The notes under the pieces: generated by a model
Told to the model about the DNA's origin: nothing
The model's database searches: none
What the model saw: only the letters and a program-made list of their open reading frames with translations
Shown here: positions 13,730 through 18,769 of the stretch, one piece after another
Layout of the letters: each line of letters opens with the position of its first letter
Position numbering within the stretch: position 1 is the first letter of the stretch
Position numbers and translations under genes: made by a program
Assembly (NCBI GenBank): GCA_949290725.1
Contig: CASEST010000058.1
Span: 1-18,769 of the forward strand
DNA from: an uncultured bacterium
GTDB taxonomy: Bacteria > Bacillota_I > Bacilli_A > RFN20 > CAG-826
Length of the DNA: 18,769 bases
Direction: 5' to 3'

Positions 13730-14188
13730 ATGAATAAGGAAACAACAAGTTTAAAAAAAGAAGAAATCACTCGTAAGTGGTATGTTGTTGATGCTACAAA
13801 CCAACCTTTAGGTCGTTTAGCAACACAAATTGCTACTTATTTAATGGGCAAAGAAAAACCATCTTGGACACCAAATCAAGATTGTGGCGATTATATTATC
13901 GTTATCAATTGCGATAAGGTTAAACTCAGTAGCTCTAAAAAGTTAACTAACAAAAAATATTACAACGTTAGTGGCTACAATGGTGGTTTAAGAACGAGAA
14001 CTCTTGGAGTTATGTTAAAAGAATACCCAGTAGAGATGTTTGAAAGAGTTGTCTGGGGAATGCTTCCAAAAGGTAGACTCGGTAGACAAATGTTTAAAAA
14101 ATTATTTGTTTATAAAGATGCTAACCATAAACATGAAGCTCAAAAACCAGAAGTCTTAACTTTCACAAATTTAGGAGGTAATAACTAA
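13730..14188 (+). CDS. rplM: 50S ribosomal protein L13
   Basis: L13 (152 residues) binds 23S rRNA early in assembly of the large subunit. Family segments are clear: R-K-W-Y-V-V-D-A (about 15-22), L-G-R-L-A-T-Q-I-A, the G-D-Y-I-I-V-I-N strand, V-S-G-Y-N-G-G-L in place of the usual H-x-G-Y-x-G-G-L, and the basic M-L-P-K-G-R-L-G-R-Q loop followed by the L-F-V-Y-K segment. I chose ATG 13730 because TAGGAGG at 13714-13720 is nine bases before it; a GTG at 13724 is only three bases from it. The stop overlaps the rpsI start by one base (TAATG). The operon has a strong promoter and a probable autoregulatory leader. It is unusual that truA and the ECF genes are not directly upstream. Confidence 0.96.
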   Translation: MNKETTSLKKEEITRKWYVVDATNQPLGRLATQIATYLMGKEKPSWTPNQDCGDYIIVINCDKVKLSSSKKLTNKKYYNVSGYNGGLRTRTLGVMLKEYPVEMFERVVWGMLPKGRLGRQMFKKLFVYKDANHKHEAQKPEVLTFTNLGGNN

Positions 14189-14580
14189 TGGCTAAGAAAA
14201 AAGCATATTATGGTACCGGAAGAAGAAAATCTTCCATTGCTAAGGTATATTTAACTGAAGGAAATGGAAAGATTATTGTTAACGATAAAGACGTTAATGA
14301 ATACTTCCCACACGCAACCTTAGTTTTAGATTTAAAACAACCTCTCACTTTACTTGGTGTTGAAGCTAAATATGATGTCAAGGCATTTGTTCTTGGCGGT
14401 GGCTTCTCTGGACAAACTGGAGCTTTAAGACTTGGTATTGCACGTGCTTTACTTGAAGCAGGTGAAGATAGAGCAACTTTAAAAGTTCATGGTATGTTAA
14501 CTCGTAATCCAAGAAGTAAAGAAAGAAAGAAGTACGGATTAAAGAAAGCAAGACGTGCTCCACAATTCTCAAAACGTTAA
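14188..14580 (+). CDS. rpsI: 30S ribosomal protein S9
   Basis: S9 (130 residues) sits in the head of the small subunit, and its C-terminal tail reaches the P-site tRNA. Seen here: the opening Y-Y-G-T-G-R-R-K-S-S-I-A-K-V, the Q-P-L segment, G-G-G-F-S-G-Q-x-G-A-L-R-L-G-I-A-R-A-L, then R-x-x-L-K-x-H-G-M-L-T-R-N-P-R-S-K-E-R-K-K-Y-G-L-K-K-A-R-R-A-P-Q-F, ending in the invariant S-K-R. All are family signatures and the length is normal. AGGAGG (14173-14178) lies ten bases before the ATG, and the start overlaps the rplM stop by one base, so translation is coupled. A very strong palindromic terminator ends the operon. Confidence 0.97.
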   Translation: MAKKKAYYGTGRRKSSIAKVYLTEGNGKIIVNDKDVNEYFPHATLVLDLKQPLTLLGVEAKYDVKAFVLGGGFSGQTGALRLGIARALLEAGEDRATLKVHGMLTRNPRSKERKKYGLKKARRAPQFSKR

Positions 14581-14608
14581 TTTGTTCCAATATTATTCAT
14601 TTATTCAT

Positions 14609-14642
14609 AAAAGACTTGAGATTAATCTCAAGTCTTTTTTTT
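14609..14642 (+). terminator. Terminator of rplM-rpsI
   Basis: AAAAGACTTGAGATT (14609-14623) and AATCTCAAGTCTTTT (14624-14638) make a perfect 30-base palindrome, ending in a run of eight T (14635-14642). It should form a stem with a small central loop and works in the plus direction, possibly in both. Confidence 0.92.
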
Positions 14643-14917
14643 ATATAATTCAATTAATACTTTTATAATTCTTTTTGAAGTTAATTTTTATATCTTAAAA
14701 GTACATGAAATAAAATATGTAAATCATTTTAACTTGTTTTATTAACTTTATTACCTATTATAAAAATATAAATATTATGTGAAACAACTGAATAAATAAT
14801 ATTAGATAGACTATTTTTAGAGTAGTTTTATCGATAATTTCTTTGATTTCAAATTTTATAAGGTTAATTGATAGCATATTAAATTTATCATATGAGGATT
14901 ATTTAACCTTTCTAAAT
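14643..14917. other. AT-rich intergenic stretch
   Basis: About 275 bases without a usable frame on either strand. The only regulatory candidate is TTGATA (14868-14873) with TATGAG (14891-14896), 17 bases apart, as a moderate promoter for the interrupted gene that follows. I see no repeat, RNA gene or further terminator. Confidence 0.45.
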
Positions 14918-14939
14918 GGGTAGGGGAGGGGATATAAAG

Positions 14940-15845
14940 ATGAATAAACTTTTTAAAGCGATCGCTATATTTTTAGTTGGAATCTTTACTTCCCCTTGTC
15001 AAAGTAATATAAATCATAGATTTTTTGGAATAAATTATGTTGATATTGAGAATCTTATTGGCGCAAAAGATGAAAACTTTTATCAAAAAGACACAATTGG
15101 TTATGTAAATTTTATAGACTATGGAATAAATCATTTATATGGTTTTTATAAATCAATGAATGATGAGAATAATAATCGAGTAGTTGTTTATGATATTAGT
15201 TATAGAACTGATATAGACAATACACATGAAGAAACTGCTCCATTTAAAGAAATCAAATTTTTTAATAATATAACTTTTATTACTTCCGCTTCTTTTAATA
15301 ATCTAGTAAATGTTTATATTGATGGATAAGTAATTTCTTTAGAAGAAGCGATACAAGGACTTTTTCTTTTAGAAGATGATGTAAGAAAAATAAATGATTT
15401 ATTTAATGTTTATTATGAAGACTATATTAATTACTATTATGAAAATCCTAATGTTCCACTTTTTGGATCTAATTTATCAGAAGAAGACATTATTACTCGA
15501 CCAATATTAAAAGAGATTTTTAATTTATATGGAAAGATGTTTGATGGATCTTTTAATAATATTTTATTAATAAATTATTTTGGTAGTTTTAATGATATTT
15601 ATTTTGGTGAACTTTATAATAATGAAGTTCAAATGAATAGAGATGATTTAGCTTTAAAAGATGATGCTTTTAATTTAAATATTCATTTCTATAATTTTAA
15701 ATTTAATAATTTCGAACGCTATATTTATGGCTATAATAAAAATGATCAAACATTAAAAAGAATCGATGAATTAGCTAATAGTTTAGATGAATCAACTATT
15801 GGTTATATCAATAAAATTCATCACGCATTTTATTCTTATAATTAA
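14940..15845 (+). pseudogene. Secreted-protein gene interrupted by one in-frame TAA
   Basis: One continuous frame of 302 codons runs from ATG 14940 to TAA 15843-15845, broken only by TAA at 15327-15329 (codon 130). The context is I-D-G-stop-V-I-S-L-E-E-A: changing a single base (TAA from AAA, Lys) would restore a natural I-D-G-K-V-I-S sequence. The downstream 171 codons stay open and protein-like (acidic, Asn/Phe/Tyr-rich), as the upstream part is, so this is one gene and not two. The N-terminus (basic start, hydrophobic segment about 7-19, Cys at 22-23 region) looks like a signal peptide, but T-S-P-C is a poor lipobox. A GGGGAGGGG tract before the ATG may serve as ribosome binding site. No family is recognised. 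It could be a real nonsense mutation, a sequencing error or, less likely, stop-codon readthrough. Confidence 0.8.
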
Positions 15846-15872
15846 ATTATTATTTATTGCTTATTTTTTAAA

Positions 15873-15900
15873 TTGATAAAGTAAAATTGAGAATTATAAT
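15873..15900 (+). promoter_or_regulatory. Promoter of the lipoprotein gene at 15917
   Basis: TTGATA (15873-15878, five of six consensus bases) and TATAAT (15895-15900, perfect) are 16 bases apart. Transcription would begin near 15907, leaving a leader of about ten bases without a Shine-Dalgarno sequence. Confidence 0.6.
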
Positions 15901-15916
15901 TTTATTAGATAAGAAT

Positions 15917-16465
15917 ATGAAAAATCATCTAATTTTAAAATTATTTACTTTTTTTAGTTCGTTATTACTTTCTTTAACTAGTTGTAATAATATAGCAACT
16001 TTAATTAAACCTATTGATTATAAAGAAGAACTTTGGTTATTAGATAATGTAGAAAACTTTTCTTTTTCAGCTTATTATTCTTTTCAACCTAGTGGGTATT
16101 TTGGTTCATCTACTTTTTATTATAAAAAAGAATATGGTAATTATTTTATCGATAGTTTTTATCAAATAGTTTTGCCAACAGAATATGTCTTATATGAAGT
16201 TGGACCATTTCCAGATTTATCTTTACATAATAGATATGTAACTAGTATAACTATCAAAGATGAAAATATAAGTATATATGGATTAAATTTGAATTCTTCT
16301 AAGAATAAATTTATTTCTACTTTTAAAGCTTTAGATTTTAATTTAGATGAATCTTTTTTTAATCAAATAAGATTAAAAAAAGATAATTTAGTTGTTTCTT
16401 TTATAGAAAAAGAAGAGATTATGATTAAAAGTTTAATAACGAATAATCAAGGAATTATCTTTTAA
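15917..16465 (+). CDS. Lipoprotein of unknown function
   Basis: This 182-residue protein starts with M-K-N-H and a hydrophobic segment (about 5-20) ending in the lipobox L-T-S-C, so Cys23 is the probable lipid anchor. The mature part is rich in Phe, Tyr, Ser and Asn, with alternating patterns that suggest beta strands, and has no recognised domain. I chose ATG 15917; a TTG at 15887 lies inside the promoter, upstream of the predicted transcript start. No Shine-Dalgarno sequence is visible. It follows the interrupted secreted-protein gene and precedes the AddB-like gene, but has its own promoter. The two secreted proteins show no obvious similarity to each other. Confidence 0.78.
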   Translation: MKNHLILKLFTFFSSLLLSLTSCNNIATLIKPIDYKEELWLLDNVENFSFSAYYSFQPSGYFGSSTFYYKKEYGNYFIDSFYQIVLPTEYVLYEVGPFPDLSLHNRYVTSITIKDENISIYGLNLNSSKNKFISTFKALDFNLDESFFNQIRLKKDNLVVSFIEKEEIMIKSLITNNQGIIF

Positions 16466-16551
16466 AGATTAGTGACAACTTATTTAAATAATTAATTTAA
16501 TGATCTGAAATTAAAGAGTAATTTTAACTCATTTGTTTTATACTATTTAAA

Positions 16552-18769
16552 ATGGATTTATCTTTATTTATTAATAAAAGCGTAATTGTTATTGGAGAAT
16601 CTTCTTATGAAGATATTTTTTTAAAAATAAAAAATGATCATCCAACTTTAGATATTAAATATGTTTCACTTAATGAACTAGTTGAACAATTGGAATTTAA
16701 AATCAATCAAGAATTAATCGCTTATTTAATTAATTTAGATAAAAAATATAATCTGGATTTAGAATATTTAAATGCGAAAAAATTCGCTAAAATCTTACAA
16801 TTTATCGATGAAAATGATGAAAATAATCAATATTCTTTATTAAAAAAAGAATTAATTAATAATGGGATAATCGTTAAAAATTCTTTTTATAAAGAATTAT
16901 ATTTATCAAAAACAATCTACTTATTTGAAGAAAATGAAGATATAGAGATTCATAATCTTTTAAAAAGAAATAATATTAAAATAACTAAGGAATTAGAATT
17001 TAAAGATTTAAATTATTTAATCAAAGAAGAAGTGATTAAATTAAATAAATCAAAATATTATTTATTTAGAGACCATAATTTAGAATATCATTATATTTTT
17101 TCATCGATTAATCGTTTAATTAATAAAGAGAATGTTTTACCTAGTAAAATCTATTTATATATTAAAGATATTTCTCCTTTCTTTATTCATTATTTTGAAG
17201 ATTTATATCAAATAAAAACTAATTATCGAGATAAACGTAGTCTTTTATCGATTAAAGAAGTTTACCAATATTTAAAATTATTTTTTATTAATCAAAAAAT
17301 AGATTTATCTTTAATTAAAAAAGAAGATTTAACTAATGAATATGTTTTAACATTTATCTCTTTAATTAAAGATTATAATTTAATAAATCTAGAATTTAAT
17401 AAATCATTTACTATCTTAAGTGAATTATTATCATCTTCAATTATTGAAGATGATAATAATATTGATGGAATAAATATTATTAATCAACCTATCTTTAAAA
17501 AAGATATTTATTTATTTGTTAGTGATTTTAAACATGATATCTTTTTTAAAACTTATAAAAACGATAACTGCTTATTAGATGAAGAATTGAATCGTTTAAA
17601 AGTTAATACTTCCTATAAAAAGACTTTATTAAATAAAAGATTATATTCAAACTTTTTAGTTTATTCTAATGCAATATCTTTTTCGCGTATTAAACTTCAT
17701 CAAGATGATAAAATTTATCCTTCTGAATTTATTAAAGAATATAATTTAAAAGAAGAAGAAACAGCTTTTAATTTAGATGGATTATATCCTTTAAAAGCTT
17801 TAAATCTTCTTTTAGCGATTAATAATGATGAGAAGTTAGCTAAAAAGAATAAGGATTATAAATCATATGATCATTCTTTTAAAAGCTTTAAATTAAAGGA
17901 AAATAATTCTTATTCAGTCACTAAATTTAAAAGCTTTGAAGAATGTCCTTTTAAATATTATTTATCTAATTATTTATTAATCGGTGAATTTACTTCAAAT
18001 ATTTATAATAAAATTGGAAGTTTCTACCATAAGATTTTAGAAAAACTCGATGATAAAGATTTTGATTTTGATAAGGTTTATTTAGGAACTTTAAAAAAGA
18101 TTCAAAATGAAGAAAGAGATGAAAATAATCATTTAATTGTTCCTAAATTTGATTCTCGCGAATTATTTTTATTAGAAAATGCTAATAAAATCTATTTTAA
18201 AGAGGCGATTAATTATTTAAAAGAGCTTCATGATGAAAAAAAGATTTATTATATCTATCCACCATTAAAAGAAGAAAGCTACGAAAAAGATTTGATAATA
18301 GATGATAAAACTTATCGAATTAAAGGCCAAATCGATTTAATGTATTATATTAATGAAAAAAATCCTTCAGGAGAAAGTATTTCAAAAATTAAAATTATCG
18401 ATTATAAAACCGGAAGTAATGATAGTATAACTAATAAAGATAAAAAGGAATTTAAAAATGGATTTAAACTTCAGCTTCCTTTATATGCTTGGTTAATTAA
18501 AGATTCAAATGAAGGTTATAAAATCGATAGTTTTATTCAACGAATTTCAGTCGATTATCTTGAAGGAATGCATGATAATCATATTTCTAAAGAATATTAT
18601 TTAAAAAAACTCGAACCAACTGGTTTTGAAGATTATGAATTATTTGAAGAAAATTTCGTTGAGAAAGGGATTGAAATCGTTAAGGAAGTAATTAGAAAAA
18701 TTAACAATTCTGATTTTAAGATTTCACCTTTTAAAAAAGGCGTTAGCAGTGCTTGTGATTATTGCGAGT
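16552..18769 (+). CDS. addB: AddB/RexB-like nuclease subunit, 3' end outside window
   Basis: An open frame of 739 codons runs off the window. The C-terminal half has the RecB-type PD-(D/E)XK nuclease and iron-sulphur pattern of AddB: V-T-K-F-K-S-F-E-E-C-P-F-K-Y-Y (456-470, with Cys465), G-x-x-x-H (489-493), G-Q-I-D (Asp595), I-I-D-Y-K-T-G (Asp617, Lys619), Q-L-x-L-Y (Gln641 to Tyr645), then Cys735-x-x-Cys738 near the window end. These would supply three of the four cluster cysteines; the fourth lies beyond the window. The N-terminal 440 residues are divergent and show no Walker A, as in streptococcal RexB. AddAB/RexAB resects double-strand breaks for recombination. There is no Shine-Dalgarno sequence; TATACT (16539-16544) lies seven bases before the ATG, suggesting a leaderless message. 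addA would be expected next. Confidence 0.85.
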   Translation, partial: MDLSLFINKSVIVIGESSYEDIFLKIKNDHPTLDIKYVSLNELVEQLEFKINQELIAYLINLDKKYNLDLEYLNAKKFAKILQFIDENDENNQYSLLKKELINNGIIVKNSFYKELYLSKTIYLFEENEDIEIHNLLKRNNIKITKELEFKDLNYLIKEEVIKLNKSKYYLFRDHNLEYHYIFSSINRLINKENVLPSKIYLYIKDISPFFIHYFEDLYQIKTNYRDKRSLLSIKEVYQYLKLFFINQKIDLSLIKKEDLTNEYVLTFISLIKDYNLINLEFNKSFTILSELLSSSIIEDDNNIDGINIINQPIFKKDIYLFVSDFKHDIFFKTYKNDNCLLDEELNRLKVNTSYKKTLLNKRLYSNFLVYSNAISFSRIKLHQDDKIYPSEFIKEYNLKEEETAFNLDGLYPLKALNLLLAINNDEKLAKKNKDYKSYDHSFKSFKLKENNSYSVTKFKSFEECPFKYYLSNYLLIGEFTSNIYNKIGSFYHKILEKLDDKDFDFDKVYLGTLKKIQNEERDENNHLIVPKFDSRELFLLENANKIYFKEAINYLKELHDEKKIYYIYPPLKEESYEKDLIIDDKTYRIKGQIDLMYYINEKNPSGESISKIKIIDYKTGSNDSITNKDKKEFKNGFKLQLPLYAWLIKDSNEGYKIDSFIQRISVDYLEGMHDNHISKEYYLKKLEPTGFEDYELFEENFVEKGIEIVKEVIRKINNSDFKISPFKKGVSSACDYCE

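Noticed and set aside
14609..14638. Perfect 30-base palindrome considered as an attachment site or inverted repeat of a mobile element
   Set aside because: It directly follows rpsI and ends in a T run, which is an intrinsic terminator; no transposase or integrase gene is present.
15537..15845. Separate 102-residue protein starting at an internal ATG
   Set aside because: It is in the same frame as the upstream secreted-protein gene, lacks a ribosome binding site, and the frame is already open from 15330, so it is the 3' part of the interrupted gene.

Overview
The window comes from a very AT-rich, low-GC Gram-positive bacterium. Both the gene order (ecfA1-ecfA2-ecfT-truA, rplM-rpsI, marR-ABC-ABC) and the gene families point to Bacillota, probably a reduced-genome or gut-associated lineage of Bacilli near the Mollicutes. 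TGA serves as a stop codon (it ends the first gene and truA) and TGG codes for Trp, so the standard bacterial code applies, not the mycoplasma code. The lineage is an inference; no rRNA gene is present to settle it.

Layout. 1-1621: the 3' part of a multi-pass membrane protein gene, overlapping a dCMP deaminase gene. 1622-2098: an AT-rich gap without genes, ending in a 14-bp-arm palindrome that abuts ecfA1. 2099-5431: ecfA1-ecfA2-ecfT-truA, tightly overlapping; it supplies the energising module of an ECF vitamin/micronutrient transporter and a tRNA pseudouridine synthase. 5490-6203: a YebC/TACO1-family gene with its own terminator. 6275-6413: a regulatory region with a cre-like box, a promoter and an operator-like palindrome. 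6419-10598: a MarR-type regulator followed by a heterodimeric ABC exporter pair. 10663-11553: galU, whose start codon touches the terminator of the ABC operon. 11596-12560: two minus-strand genes, a lipoprotein and a small two-helix membrane protein. 12805-13569: two tandem zinc-ribbon membrane proteins. 13635-14580: promoter, probable L13 leader, rplM and rpsI. 14940-15845: a secreted-protein gene interrupted by one in-frame TAA. 15917-16465: a lipoprotein gene. 16552-end: a long gene cut off by the window end, encoding an AddB/RexB-like nuclease subunit with PD-(D/E)XK and Fe-S cysteine motifs.

How it fits together. In many Bacillota the ECF genes, truA, rplM and rpsI lie in one run. Here truA and rplM are about 8.3 kb apart, with the YebC gene, the drug-exporter operon, galU and several envelope-protein genes between them. 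Regulation appears compact. Hairpin terminators overlap the promoter or start region of the next gene at ecfA1 and galU. Several promoter-proximal genes have a -10 box only a few bases before ATG and no Shine-Dalgarno sequence, whereas most operon-internal genes have strong ones. I found no CRISPR array, tRNA, rRNA, insertion sequence or prophage. I also found no convincing wholly new defence or mobile system; the most notable signals are the composite regulatory elements, the interrupted secreted-protein gene and the broken-up ribosomal-protein cluster.
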